A stretch of 35,368 nt of DNA, from assembly GCA_021736985.1 (NCBI GenBank), contig JAIPEW010000027.1, positions 1 through 35,368 of the forward strand, given 5' to 3'. The notes below the pieces were generated by a model. That model was not told where the DNA came from. It searched no databases and was given only the letters and a program-made list of their open reading frames with translations. The stretch comes from Clostridiales bacterium (GTDB taxonomy: Bacteria; Bacillota; Desulfotomaculia; Desulfotomaculales; VENG01). Below, piece after piece: positions 6,765 to 14,813 of the stretch; positions within the stretch are counted from its first letter, which is position 1; every line of letters begins with the position of its first letter. The translations under genes and the position numbers were made by a program.

Positions 6765-7031
6765 AATTATACACCTCCACAAACTAGTCTGTCTATAATT
6801 ATGGGTAAAAAATACCTTTTAGAATAAAAAAATTAAGATTTATAAATGCAATAAAATACGTTTTCATGCAATGTTATAAAAAAGAAAAACTCTCACCAAT
6901 TAAAGGTAAAAGCTTTTCTACATAAAGTCTCTCATTGGTAGAGAATGTTCCCAAGAATTTACCGTATAATATAAATGCTCCCAAGACAGGACCAAAGACA
7001 GGATTCTATGGCAGAACTACTATTCTGTCAT
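6765..7031 (-). other. Intergenic with a decayed coding stretch
   Basis: On the minus strand, about 7008 to 6880 reads as 43 open codons (NPVFGPVLGAFILYG, then NERLYVEKLLPLIGESFSFL) between a TAG and a TAA with no start codon. It looks protein-like and may be the tail of a broken gene; the family is not recognised. The rest is AT-rich and holds the promoter region of the small-protein/GNAT pair. Confidence 0.3.
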
Positions 7032-7345
7032 TTATAAATCCAAACTCAAATATACATCGTCAAGCTCATCCTGAGTTATGCCAATATAACGAAGGGTTAT
7101 TGAAGGAGCTGAATGATTAAACAACTTCTGTAATATTGTAATGTCATACCCTTTTTTGAAAGCATGATAACCAAAAGTTTTTCGCAGAGTATGAGTACCA
7201 ATTTTGTCTTTTACACCCACACTTCTAGCAGCTTCATTTAATATCCTGTGTGCTTGCTGGCGGGATTATTGGACCATTACTTTTTTTCTGCTTAAAAATA
7301 AAGGTCATATCCCAATCTAGCTTATATTCTCGTAAATATTCTTTA
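7032..7345 (-). pseudogene. Tyrosine recombinase, degenerate C-terminal copy
   Basis: The last 62 codons (HTLRKTFGYHAF, then FNHSAPSITLRYIGITQDEL) are nearly identical to the intact recombinase at 11952-12518, including the catalytic His-x-x-Arg, His and Tyr. Further upstream (7221-7345) the match continues but is broken by small indels: the equivalent of LNEAA, HRIL and the LFLSRKG segment can be read only by changing frame. The N-terminal half, with the first catalytic Arg, is absent. It is a dead paralogue. Confidence 0.85.
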
Positions 7346-7479
7346 TTTCTGAAGGAACTACAATGTATTCCATAACCTGTTATTTCTTTGTAATAAAGAT
7401 TAATTCCTTTGTGGGAGGAAAAAGCTTGCCCTCTTCTTTTTTAACGGGATTTAATTTCTTATGAAAACAAATAAAATTA

Positions 7480-7764
7480 CTAACTTACTAATATTTCTAC
7501 TGCAGGTTGAAACATAACCCAGCAAATTATAAAGATCTGTAATACTATTATTGAAGGTACACCATATTTAAATTTTCCATGTCTGGTTTTATGCCTAAAC
7601 CATTTCATTCCAAAGTATATTCCTATAAAACCTCCAACAAAAGCTATTAATATAAGATTTCTCTCAGGTATACGCCAACTTTTATCCCGGGATTTTTCTT
7701 TATCATAAGCCATTAGTAAAATCCCAATAATATTTATAAAAATGAAAAACAACCCAAAAATCAT
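7480..7764 (-). CDS. DUF1294-family membrane protein
   Basis: I chose ATG 7764 because AGGAGG lies 6 bases upstream; the open frame runs on to 7896 without a site. The 94-residue protein has the family pattern: TM1 (MIFGLFFIFINIIGILLMAY), then the conserved DKEKSRDKSWRIPER cytoplasmic motif, TM2 (LILIAFVGGFIGIYFGMKWF), RHKTRHGKFKYGVP, and TM3 (IIVLQIFIICWVMF). The family is a small integral membrane protein of unknown function. A decayed fragment of a second copy lies at 8867-8991. Confidence 0.85.
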   Translation of the reverse strand: MIFGLFFIFINIIGILLMAYDKEKSRDKSWRIPERNLILIAFVGGFIGIYFGMKWFRHKTRHGKFKYGVPSIIVLQIFIICWVMFQPAVEILVS

Positions 7765-8137
7765 ATTAGTCCTCCTAGTACGCGCATACACAATGTATTG
7801 CAAAAAATTCTTTTTAAGTAAAAAATTACTAATATTATTAGGGCTGTCTATTACCCCTGAAGAACTCGAAAATAATAAATCTGAAACGTTAACCATTACT
7901 AGTTATACAAAGCACCGGAATCTCCATTAATATTCCAGATATATGCCCCACTCCACTTCAAATAGTCAAGCAGTGAACGCTTAGTACCACACCAACTAGT
8001 AATATATACAGTATCACTTTAATTCAGTGTATATCATTAGGAAATATGTAAGTTTGGTTTTTAATATCAATAAAAACACAGGAAGGATTTAAAACATACT
8101 GTTAAAAAATATATATTATTGAAAAACTTAATGAAAG
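7765..8137. other. Intergenic, AT-rich, nothing recognised
   Basis: No gene, RNA or repeat could be supported. It would contain the promoter of the DUF1294 gene (minus) and of the 125-residue protein (plus). Confidence 0.5.
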
Positions 8138-8515
8138 ATGGAATTGAAAATAATGTGGATGTTCACTGAAATGATTAGTTTCTTAGTTTTTATCGTTGCC
8201 GCTTTAGGTACAGTAGTAATTGCCTTTAAGCGTAACCCTGCCTTGCACAAAACCAGGGTTATCTGGGCAGGCTATTATATAGATGAAGGGTTCTACCTTG
8301 AGGAGTTCAGCGATGTCAGTCCTGATATCAATCTGCACAAGTATGCTAAAAGATACTTCACCAAGATTGAGAAGATTCATCGCCATCCAACTAAGCTGCT
8401 TTATATCGTAAACCATTCTACCAAAGAATGCTTTGATATGCAGGACAGAATAGAAGCCAGAAAAAAAAGGCCTGGGGCCTATCATTCACCCACTACCTTT
8501 ATTAGTAACTTTTAG
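8138..8515 (+). CDS. Hypothetical membrane-anchored protein
   Basis: 125 residues. One N-terminal membrane segment (about residues 11-30, MISFLVFIVAALGTVVIAF) is followed by a soluble part rich in basic and aromatic residues (VIWAGYYIDEGFYLEEFSD, then YFTKIEKIHRHPTKLLYIV). No family was recognised. There is no strong ribosome binding site, and an overlapping ATG lies at 8131 in another frame, so the start is uncertain. It sits among gene relics and may be a remnant. Confidence 0.45.
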   Translation: MELKIMWMFTEMISFLVFIVAALGTVVIAFKRNPALHKTRVIWAGYYIDEGFYLEEFSDVSPDINLHKYAKRYFTKIEKIHRHPTKLLYIVNHSTKECFDMQDRIEARKKRPGAYHSPTTFISNF

Positions 8516-8536
8516 TAATGGACAGGGCGTAGGTGT

Positions 8537-8757
8537 TTATCGTGACACCAATGTGATTGTTTGCTCACTTCTACCAATAATCACGGGGTGATTTTCGGTA
8601 GATATATTATCTTCATTAGTTGTATATTTGCGGAGCCAATACCATAACTGCCCGGGATTTATGTTGTTAGATGCGGATCATTCTCTAACACTCTTTCTGC
8701 TAGCCCGATATTCGGAACACGTACCTCCCACATTTTTTGCTGTTCGGCTCTCGTCAT
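8537..8757 (-). pseudogene. IS66-family accessory protein TnpA, decayed
   Basis: An ATG at 8757 with GGAGGTGG upstream begins MTRAEQQKMWEVRV, the usual start of IS66 OrfA/TnpA. The frame then shifts and continues as SEYRASRKSVRE, then a TGA in place of Trp, then SASNNINPGQLWYWLRKY, matching the family pattern EYRASG-SV-EWC followed by QLRYWLRK. One frameshift and one in-frame stop show that it is dead. No other IS66 genes are present. Confidence 0.7.
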
Positions 8758-8866
8758 TAAAGAAATCCACCTCCAACAACATTATTTCTGAGGTAGATTA
8801 TCCTATAAATCCGGGGGGGGATTACTAGGTAGGTTATGTTTGACGCTTACCTTTCTAGTAATTTTT

Positions 8867-8991
8867 TTAACGAGATTTTATTTCTCATGAAAAACAAGTA
8901 GAATTACCGATAATTTTGTGCAAAACTACTAATTTAACAATATTTTTACCACAGGCTGAAATGTGACCTAGCAAATTATAAAGACCTTGAA
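8867..8991 (-). pseudogene. DUF1294 C-terminal fragment (decayed duplicate)
   Basis: About 120 bases match the 3' end and downstream flank of the DUF1294 gene at 7443-7560. Translation gives KVFIIC, a stop where the intact copy has Trp, then VTFQPVVKILLN, against QIFIICWVMFQPAVEILVS in the intact gene. The upstream part of the gene is missing. Confidence 0.75.
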
Positions 8992-9022
8992 TGAAACTTT
9001 ATTTCTAAAAATACAGTAAAAC

Positions 9023-9052
9023 GCAAAAACCCGACAAATTACTATCGGGTTC
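9023..9052 (-). terminator. Rho-independent terminator after the Dam-class methylase gene
   Basis: On the minus strand AACCCGA ... GTCGGGTTTTT forms a 6-7 bp GC-rich stem followed by a T-run, about 30 bases after the methylase stop. Confidence 0.8.
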
Positions 9053-9079
9053 GTTCTTAATAATTAACTATTTAACTTT

Positions 9080-9934
9080 TTACCAGGTGAATAAAAGTAA
9101 ATCATGAACATTTTCATTTTCCATTACTTCTCCCACCCTTTGAAGACGATTAACCATAGATGTCCCACAATTGACGTCTACGCCTCTCTCAAATAATCCT
9201 TCCGGAACGGTTACACTAATATCTTTTTGCTTTGATTTGCATTTTCCATTGATTGATAAAATAACCTTAACTCCTCGTTGCTTACATTTCAAGATTTGTT
9301 CCCATAAATCCGTTATCCTAAATGTTTGCGAGCCGTACAGTATTTTTTGACTATGAGTATATGGTGGGTCACAATAAATTAAATCCCCCGCCTTTGCCTT
9401 ACTCATAATCTCTTTAAAATCAGATTTTAAAAAAGTAACATCCTTTACTAGCTCATGCCAGGAATAAACTCTCCTTTGAAACTCTTCTGGAGAAATCGGT
9501 TTGTGTGGGCCAACAGGCGTACTCATATAGCCATCCTGCTTTCTAAATCGTACTACTCCAGAGTAACAAGTTCTTGTTAACACAGCAAAATCCAAGGGAT
9601 TGCGGGTTTCATTAAATCGATTTCTAATTTCCAGATACTTGGCTTTCTTATCGACATTATACCCCTCGATGTTCATTTTGTAGTGTTCAATTAAGGTTTT
9701 AGGGTCACTTTTTACATATTTAAATATCTCAATCAGTGGGTCTAATATATCACTGGCTATTGCTTTTTTAAAATGTTTCTCATTTGAAGCGGCTAGCTTT
9801 GCTAATACTGCCCCACTACCCAAAAAAGGCTCGAAATATGTTTCTATTTCACCATCCATATGTGCAACTATTTCGTCAGCGAAACGGTACTTATTTCCAA
9901 TCCATTTAAGTAACGGTTTAACAATGATAGTCAT
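9080..9934 (-). CDS. Type II DNA adenine methyltransferase, Dam (alpha) class
   Basis: 284 residues. The N-terminal PLLKWIGNKYRFADEIVAHM is the Dam/DpnIIA opening. Motif I is FEPFLGSGAVLAKL (SAM binding), a target-recognition region spans about residues 70-175, and the catalytic motif IV is IYCDPPYTHSQ at about residue 190. It transfers a methyl group to N6 of adenine in the site cut by the neighbouring endonuclease. It diverges from the controller and nuclease genes; the 178 bases between carry its promoter (TATAAT with GTGACA 17 bases upstream) and a C-box that overlaps this -35 element. The exact recognition sequence cannot be read from the protein. Confidence 0.92.
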   Translation of the reverse strand: MTIIVKPLLKWIGNKYRFADEIVAHMDGEIETYFEPFLGSGAVLAKLAASNEKHFKKAIASDILDPLIEIFKYVKSDPKTLIEHYKMNIEGYNVDKKAKYLEIRNRFNETRNPLDFAVLTRTCYSGVVRFRKQDGYMSTPVGPHKPISPEEFQRRVYSWHELVKDVTFLKSDFKEIMSKAKAGDLIYCDPPYTHSQKILYGSQTFRITDLWEQILKCKQRGVKVILSINGKCKSKQKDISVTVPEGLFERGVDVNCGTSMVNRLQRVGEVMENENVHDLLLFTW

Positions 9935-9968
9935 GGCTAATAATAACCTCTCATGATGTTTTATCTAA

Positions 9969-10019
9969 ATTATAGCACGGAAAACCATAATTGTCACTTA
10001 TAGTATGTAGACTCATAGT
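9969..10019. promoter_or_regulatory. Divergent R-M promoter region with tandem C-boxes
   Basis: Two operator half-palindromes, ACTTATAGT (9996-10004) and ACTCATAGT (10011-10019), are spaced 15 bases apart, matching the C-protein operator pattern GACTtataAGTC. The methylase promoter reads leftward: -10 TATAAT (9969-9974), 17-base spacer, -35 GTGACA (9992-9997), which overlaps the first operator. A rightward promoter can be drawn with -35 TTGTCA (9991-9996) and -10 CATAGT (10014-10019). C binding would therefore touch both promoters. Confidence 0.75.
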
Positions 10020-10112
10020 CTGCAAAAAGGTAAATTATTACTTGTGAGAATAAGGTATCGAATTTCACAGTATTCTAAGACCTAGACATCACCAAGGAAA
10101 TAATTAAGGGAA

Positions 10113-10376
10113 GTGGTTGTTTTGGTGAAACACCCTAATGAGGGTACCAAGAACTACGAAAATTTAAGCATAAAGTATAAATTTGGAGAAGTAGTAAAAA
10201 GAATTAGAATAGAGCAAAAGCTATCGCAGGAAAAACTTGCTGAACTCACGGGTCTGCACCGTACATACATTAGTGAAGTTGAACGAGGAGAGAGAAATGT
10301 ATCTCTCGTTAATATTTATAGAATTGCTCATGGCTTAAACAAAAATGTTTCGGAATTATTTTTATATTTGGAGTGA
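10113..10376 (+). CDS. R-M controller (C) protein, XRE-type HTH
   Basis: Up to 87 residues. The HTH_3 domain spans about residues 25-82: FGEVVKRIRIEQKLSQEKLA, then LTGLHRTYISEVERGERNVS and LVNIYRIAHGLNKNVSELF. This is the standard C-protein size and fold, which binds C-boxes and delays endonuclease expression until DNA is methylated. GTG 10113, TTG 10122 and GTG 10125 are all possible starts; AAGGGAAG at 10107-10114 favours one of the latter two. The stop overlaps the start region of the endonuclease, so the two are translated together. Confidence 0.88.
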   Translation: MVVLVKHPNEGTKNYENLSIKYKFGEVVKRIRIEQKLSQEKLAELTGLHRTYISEVERGERNVSLVNIYRIAHGLNKNVSELFLYLE

Positions 10377-10381
10377 TACCA

Positions 10382-11251
10382 ATGCAACCAAATCCCTATT
10401 TCTTAGGCAAATCTAGCGAATTTTGGGCTCATGTTATGCTAGTATCTGAACAACTGGGTTATTCTAATAAAAATAATGGTGTAATTTCACACACTTCAAA
10501 GGAAATAATTAAAAAATTGCATGAGTTTGGTCTGGAACCTAATCCAGAATTAATCAATGAGGTTGTAGCTTATTTAGATTATAGGGCTAATTTGTTAAAT
10601 AACTGTGTAAAAGACTTCTTAATGGACGTGGAACCCGCAAGAAGGGTATTTTGTGACCTATTACGTCAATACAAAAAACAAGGGTTAACTTGTTCTTTGC
10701 CTTTAAACAAACAAAAGGGAGAAAAGAAAGACTATGCATATTTTACCTGTATGGTTAACATTATAGCGGAGCAGACCTTACGTCGCTACTGTGCGGAGAA
10801 TGGGCTTTCGTACGGGCCAAAAGGAGATATTTATTTTAATGATGACCCCCGAACTCTATCTTTTAATGTTAATGGTGATAGCCATTTAATCAGCGTTTTT
10901 TCAAGACGTTTTGATGGAGCATTCCCAGGGATTAGGAACCCCGTTGCAGTTTGGGAAATTAAGGAATACTATTATACTACAACGTTTGGCAGCAGAATCG
11001 CTGATGGAGTTTACGAAACACAATTAGATGGCTTTGAAATACGTCTATTCAGAGAAAATAATCCAGAAGGGCATAACGTTAAACATATATACTTTGTCGA
11101 TTCCTACACCACATGGTGGCTAATGGGGAAGTCTTATCTTTGCAGAATTGTTGATATGATGCATAAGCAATTAGTTGATGAAGTAATTTTTGGCTATGAG
11201 GTATTTGAAAGATGGCACGAGTTGATTTATGAAATTCTGTCTGACATCTAA
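10382..11251 (+). CDS. Putative type II restriction endonuclease
   Basis: 289 residues from ATG 10382 (GGAG 8 bases upstream); a GTG at 10373 overlaps the controller stop. The likely PD-(D/E)xK core is RRFDGAFPG, then PVAVWEIKEYYYTT, where the Asp and the E-x-K follow the usual spacing; a conserved-looking SRIADGVYETQLDG helix comes after. The N-terminal third is helical. Identification rests on position, directly after a C gene and opposite a methylase, plus the motif. It would cut DNA at the sequence protected by the Dam-class enzyme. Confidence 0.82.
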   Translation: MQPNPYFLGKSSEFWAHVMLVSEQLGYSNKNNGVISHTSKEIIKKLHEFGLEPNPELINEVVAYLDYRANLLNNCVKDFLMDVEPARRVFCDLLRQYKKQGLTCSLPLNKQKGEKKDYAYFTCMVNIIAEQTLRRYCAENGLSYGPKGDIYFNDDPRTLSFNVNGDSHLISVFSRRFDGAFPGIRNPVAVWEIKEYYYTTTFGSRIADGVYETQLDGFEIRLFRENNPEGHNVKHIYFVDSYTTWWLMGKSYLCRIVDMMHKQLVDEVIFGYEVFERWHELIYEILSDI

Positions 11252-11252
11252 T

Positions 11253-11631
11253 TTCATAATCACTCCTGGCGACAAGATATTTGTTCAGAACGACCACGGA
11301 GGCGGTCGTCTTTCCGGTCCCGGTCCCCATCGGGGTCTTAGGATTCGGAACTGAGAATATATAAACCCCAGTCCCGTCCTCGACGTCGTTAATAATGTCC
11401 TGGCAATAGGTTTTGACCCACTCGTAAGCCACGGGATTTTCCTTTTCGAACGGCAGGTCCGAGACTCTAATTGCCCCGTAAGCCTTCGGGGATGTCGGCT
11501 AGGCCCCAGATTCCCCCGATCCCGGTTGACCCGTGAAAGAACCCGTACCCGTAACAAAGGTCATGGCAATAATCCTTTTTACCAGCTATACGACAGGTAG
11601 TTCGCAGCATACAATCACCGCAAACCTTCAT
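11253..11631 (-). pseudogene. Phage/plasmid DnaC-like replication loader, frameshifted and truncated
   Basis: It starts at ATG 11631 (GGAGGG upstream) with a Cys-rich N-terminus (CGDCMLRTTC, then KKDYCHDLCYGYGFFHGSTG) and GLADIPEG. It then shifts frame near 11490 and continues as AYGAIRVSDLPFEKENPVAY, CQDIINDVEDGTGVYIFSVP and a Walker A loop, GTGTGKTTASVVVLNKYLVA. The ATPase domain stops after the P-loop at the end of the restriction gene. GC content is clearly higher than in the flanking genes. It resembles helicase-loader ATPases of phages and ICEs. The junction suggests that the R-M cassette replaced the rest of the gene. Confidence 0.65.
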
Positions 11632-11741
11632 TTATTAGCTGCCCTCCTTCTTTTTATTCGTGCGAGAGCGTCCTCCGCTATCGGCCCATTGTAGGACTCT
11701 AGCTCTGCCCGTTTCTGCTCCCGTTCCTGGACGACAGCCAT
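11628..11741 (-). CDS. Small protein or C-terminal remnant upstream of the DnaC-like gene
   Basis: 37 residues from ATG 11741 (MAVVQEREQKRAELESYNGP, then IAEDALARIKRRRAANK), strongly helical and basic at the end. The stop overlaps the DnaC-like ATG as ATGA, so the two were translationally coupled. The frame is open up to 11846, but that part is AT-rich and not protein-like. It may be the tail of a truncated phage replication gene. Confidence 0.4.
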   Translation of the reverse strand: MAVVQEREQKRAELESYNGPIAEDALARIKRRRAANK

Positions 11742-11951
11742 CGTTTTATTAGCCAGCCAAATACAGAACTGCCCGATTGTATGCAAAAGTTTTTTGCAAG
11801 AAAAAGCTCTAAAATCTAGTATAAAAAGTGGAATACATTTGCACAATATAACAATTTATTCCACGGAGGATTAGTACTCAACAACAACATCTCCCGAACA
11901 TTGACCACCATTTCTTCACTTTTTCAAATGTCTCCCCCAAAAAGACATCAT

Positions 11952-12518
11952 TTATAAATCTAAGCTCAAATACACATCGTCAAGCTCATCTTGAGTTATG
12001 CCAATATAGCGAAGCGTTATTGAAGGAGCTGTATGATTAAATAACTTTTGCAAAAGCGTAATATCATATCCCTTCTTGTAGGCATGGTACCCGAAAGTTT
12101 TACGAAGTGTATGGGTACCGATTCTGTCTTTTATACCTACACTTGCAGCAGCTTCATTTAATATCCTGTGTGCATGCTGGCGGGATATTGGCGCACTGCC
12201 CTTCCTGCTCAAAAATAAAGGCATATCCAAGCCCAACTTATATTTTCTTAAATATTCCTCCAGGGCCTTCCTGGCCTTTGTCCCCACCGGAAAGTTTTTA
12301 ACTTTATTCGTTTTTCTTTCCCGGATTGCTATTCTGTCCTTAACTTTTCCTTTGTCACTCACTACATCAGAAACTTTCAGGCTTAATAGATCGCTTACTC
12401 TTAAACCTGAATTAATTCCCAGGGTAAACAGACAGTAATCCCTCAGGTTATTTCCTTTTAATATTTTTTTTATGGCCTCTATTTTTTTTATATCTCTAAT
12501 CGGTTCCACAAATTCCAT
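11952..12518 (-). CDS. Tyrosine recombinase (phage integrase family), catalytic domain only
   Basis: 188 residues from ATG 12518 (GGGGAG 7 bases upstream). The catalytic set is complete: Arg in NSGLRVSDLLSLKV, Lys in IRERKTNKVKNF, His-x-x-Arg in GTHTLRKTFGYHAY, His in LFNHTAPSITL and the nucleophile Tyr in RYIGITQDELDDVYL. The usual N-terminal SAM-like DNA-binding domain is absent, so it belongs to the short recombinases of about 180-190 residues common in Firmicutes. A broken near-copy lies at 7032-7345 in the same orientation. Confidence 0.9.
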   Translation of the reverse strand: MEFVEPIRDIKKIEAIKKILKGNNLRDYCLFTLGINSGLRVSDLLSLKVSDVVSDKGKVKDRIAIRERKTNKVKNFPVGTKARKALEEYLRKYKLGLDMPLFLSRKGSAPISRQHAHRILNEAAASVGIKDRIGTHTLRKTFGYHAYKKGYDITLLQKLFNHTAPSITLRYIGITQDELDDVYLSLDL

Positions 12519-12658
12519 TTTTGTTCTCCCCTACTATATATTACTTAATTATAAAAATTATATTATTTAGTAACATTTAAACTCAATAAAAAAATACCAT
12601 ACTCTTAAATTTTATATAAAAAGCAGGTTTGACAGGAGCTAAAGAAATTTCTCCAATG

Positions 12659-12976
12659 TTACACAATAAGTTTGTGTAACATCTTTAATCTATATGCCAG
12701 TAAAATAGGAAGCAAATTTTTTGCATCCCTTCTCAGGGATAGAAAGCATTTTTCAATAGTGCATGAACTAAATACAAGAGCAGGAAAAAGACAGCAAGCG
12801 TTTTTCTGAAGTTGTGAACTAATAAGCTGGAAAATTATAATTCGCCCAATATAAGTATTTTTTACTTGCCAGACACACTTTATTTCTTCTCTATTCCAAA
12901 ATTCAACGGCTGCACCTAATGCATCCCCCACTGCTGCTCCGTATAAACCTCCCTTCATTTGATTAATAATTACCAC
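12659..12976 (-). pseudogene. ADP-ribosylglycohydrolase, N-terminal fragment
   Basis: Only the first 32 residues are recognisable: MKGGLYGAAVGDALGAAVEF then WNREEI, the conserved start of the DraG/ADP-ribosylglycohydrolase family, with the first metal/substrate Asp in GDALG. From about residue 34 the sequence no longer resembles the family. A normal protein has about 250-350 residues, so this is a truncated gene joined to unrelated sequence. A GTG at 12976 (AAGGG upstream) or ATG at 12958 could start it. Confidence 0.6.
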
Positions 12977-13033
12977 TTTCCCTTCTTATAAGATTATCCG
13001 GCAAAAGGCACACCACTATAATTACTTTATCAT

Positions 13034-13450
13034 TTACCTAACCAAAGTCTTTATGATGTCAGATAATCTCCCATTCTTATTGGAATTTAACTCCATTATT
13101 AGAAACACCATAGCAAGTAGGTAAAAAAAATCCCCCAGATTAGCAACATAATTACCAACAGGAATAAAATCTCTTCCGCCAGAAAAGAGTATTAGATCAA
13201 TTGTTGTGCTGGTCGTAGAAGCAATTAATAATACATAAAAACCATCAAAAAGAGGGCGACGGCCATAAAGCTTTTGGTATACAACATCTAATTTAATTAT
13301 TGCGAGGACTAATAAAATTGCAGCAATGATAAAAAACTCTTTTAAACTCGCTCTACTCGTATTTATCATGTACCATAGTGAATCTTTATTCATAAATCTT
13401 GTTAATTGGTCAATAAATAAAAGAGCAACAATAAAAACCAGCCTATACAT
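13034..13450 (-). CDS. Signal peptidase II (LspA)-like membrane protein
   Basis: 138 residues with four predicted membrane segments. The layout follows LspA: IDQLTRFM near the N-terminus (compare LDQLTK), a third region TTIDLILFSGGRDFIPVG and a fourth NYVANLGDFFYLLAM (compare N-ID-RLL-G and FNLAD). Both candidate catalytic aspartates are present (TIDL and NLGD), but the surrounding motifs are divergent, so it may be a specialised paralogue. LspA removes signal peptides from lipoproteins in the membrane. A GGTGG site lies before ATG 13450. The gene sits directly downstream of a group II intron fragment. Confidence 0.6.
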   Translation of the reverse strand: MYRLVFIVALLFIDQLTRFMNKDSLWYMINTSRASLKEFFIIAAILLVLAIIKLDVVYQKLYGRRPLFDGFYVLLIASTTSTTIDLILFSGGRDFIPVGNYVANLGDFFYLLAMVFLIMELNSNKNGRLSDIIKTLVR

Positions 13451-13480
13451 CTTCCACCATCCTCGAAGTTAATTGGATAC

Positions 13481-13657
13481 GCCGGGTGATATTATGCTTT
13501 TCATCCAAGTTGGTTTATGTGCCATATCTGCTTGTACTGTCAACGCTTAGTCCAATATATTACTGCATTAAACTCATGACTCGCTACTGGTGGTTCAGCT
13601 TAAACCTTACCAGGCAGGATTTCCACCTGCTAAAATACATGCCGTCATCCGGCGCAC
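13481..13657 (-). mobile_element. Group II intron 5' fragment (domain I only)
   Basis: Read on the minus strand from 13657 it begins GTGCGCCGGATGACGG. It continues through a GCAGGTGGAAATCCTGC hairpin, GAACCACCAGTAGCGAGTCA, and AAGCGTTGACAGTA. This is the recognisable order of domain I segments in a bacterial group II intron class different from the one at 1850. No maturase, domain V or 3' end follows. The fragment stops about 30 bases before the LspA-like gene. The class assignment is from memory of related introns. Confidence 0.5.
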
Positions 13658-13852
13658 GATAATGAGAAGTTAATTTGCAATATCTCATATTTAATTAACA
13701 ATTAAGGACATACGTAAATTTTTATTACTAATCTGTTTCACAACGTTTAGATAACTTAAACTTTAAATATTTTTAGGTTTCGGACACAATTACCAGTCAG
13801 TACTTAATGTTTACTTAACTGTAAATATATACGGAATTTTAACTTCTTTCTG

Positions 13853-14608
13853 TTCGACTATCCACTACATTCAGATAAAAAATTTATCTCCTGCTTTTAA
13901 AAACAATTGTCTTGTGTTTTCATTTATATCCCACTACGTTCAGATAAAACTTCGTGAGTTACTTTCATAATACGAAAGCGTCCTACCTATTTATATCCCA
14001 CTACGTTCATATAAAACCTCCCACTCCCTAAACTTCCTCGGGTACGGATTTTTCTTATTTATATCCCACTACGTTCAGATAAAACGCATCTATCTTTTTA
14101 AACTCTCTACGCACAGCCACATTTATATCCCACTACGTTCAGATAAAACCAGCCAACGGTTTTGGAGATTACTTCCATAAACTAATTTATATCCCACTAC
14201 GTTCAGATAAAACTATTGTCCGCCACATTACACCTTCGCATACCAGCCCAATTTATATCCCACTACGTTCAGATAAAACTATAAGGCAGTTATAAATTGG
14301 GCAAAAAATAAGAAGTTAATTTATATCCCACTACGTTCAGATAAAACGTACCTCATCTGCTTTGTGGCGGGGGCAGTGGTTGATTTATATCCCACTACGT
14401 TCAGATAAAACCAAGATGGCGAGGCCTTGCAGATAAAAGTTAAAAAACATTTATATCCCACTACGTTCAGATAAAACCTGCACACTGTACCGTATAACGA
14501 AATAGAATGGGGCTCATTTATATCCCACTACGTTCAGATAAAACTTTTACTAACGAAGCACGTTCTAATGCATTGATAAATTTATATCCCACTACGTTCA
14601 GATAAAAC
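13853..14608 (-). CRISPR. CRISPR array 1: 11 repeats plus one degenerate repeat
   Basis: The 29-base repeat, read on the minus strand, begins GTTTTATCTGAACG and ends TAGTGGGATATAAAT. Clear copies end at 13950, 14017, 14085, 14149, 14213, 14279, 14347, 14411, 14477, 14544 and 14608 (plus-strand right edges). The copy ending at 14017 has one change. A degenerate copy lies at about 13853-13881, marking the leader-distal end. Spacers are about 34-40 bases. The conserved leader lies to the right, so transcription is leftward and the crRNA 5' handle would be AUAUAAAU. The repeat resembles Clostridium type I-B repeats. The gene cas3 ends about 200 bases to the right. Confidence 0.97.
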
Positions 14609-14805
14609 CCTTTATAAACGCACATCCAAATCCCTTGCCATACACATTATCAAGCGGATTACCGATATTTTATAAATTAACATTACTGCAGTAAACCTTA
14701 AGTTTTATCATTAAGATATTAATTAAATACTCCCTCAAGTCCCACCTCTTCTGGTTTGAGCGGTATTTTTTACTTATTGAAGTTTACTGCAAATTAACAA
14801 TATTA
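14609..14805 (-). promoter_or_regulatory. CRISPR leader 1
   Basis: About 190 bases between array 1 and cas3 match the region beyond array 2 in order and spacing. Shared blocks are TTATAAAC next to the first repeat, GATTACC, GCAGTAAACCTTAAGTTTT (14688 on) and AAGTTTACTGCAAA (14780-14793). The two inverted blocks lie 80 and 174 bases from the first repeat. Conservation in both copies identifies it as the leader, carrying the pre-crRNA promoter and integration signals. Confidence 0.85.
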
Positions 14806-14813
14806 TGTAACTA

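Noticed and set aside
8628-8828. 66-codon plus-strand frame
   Set aside because: The minus strand here reads as a decayed IS66 TnpA with its own ribosome binding site; the plus frame is its shadow.
13481-13660. Structured region first considered as a tRNA or riboswitch
   Set aside because: No cloverleaf or known aptamer core; the GTGCGCC start and segment order fit a group II intron domain I better.
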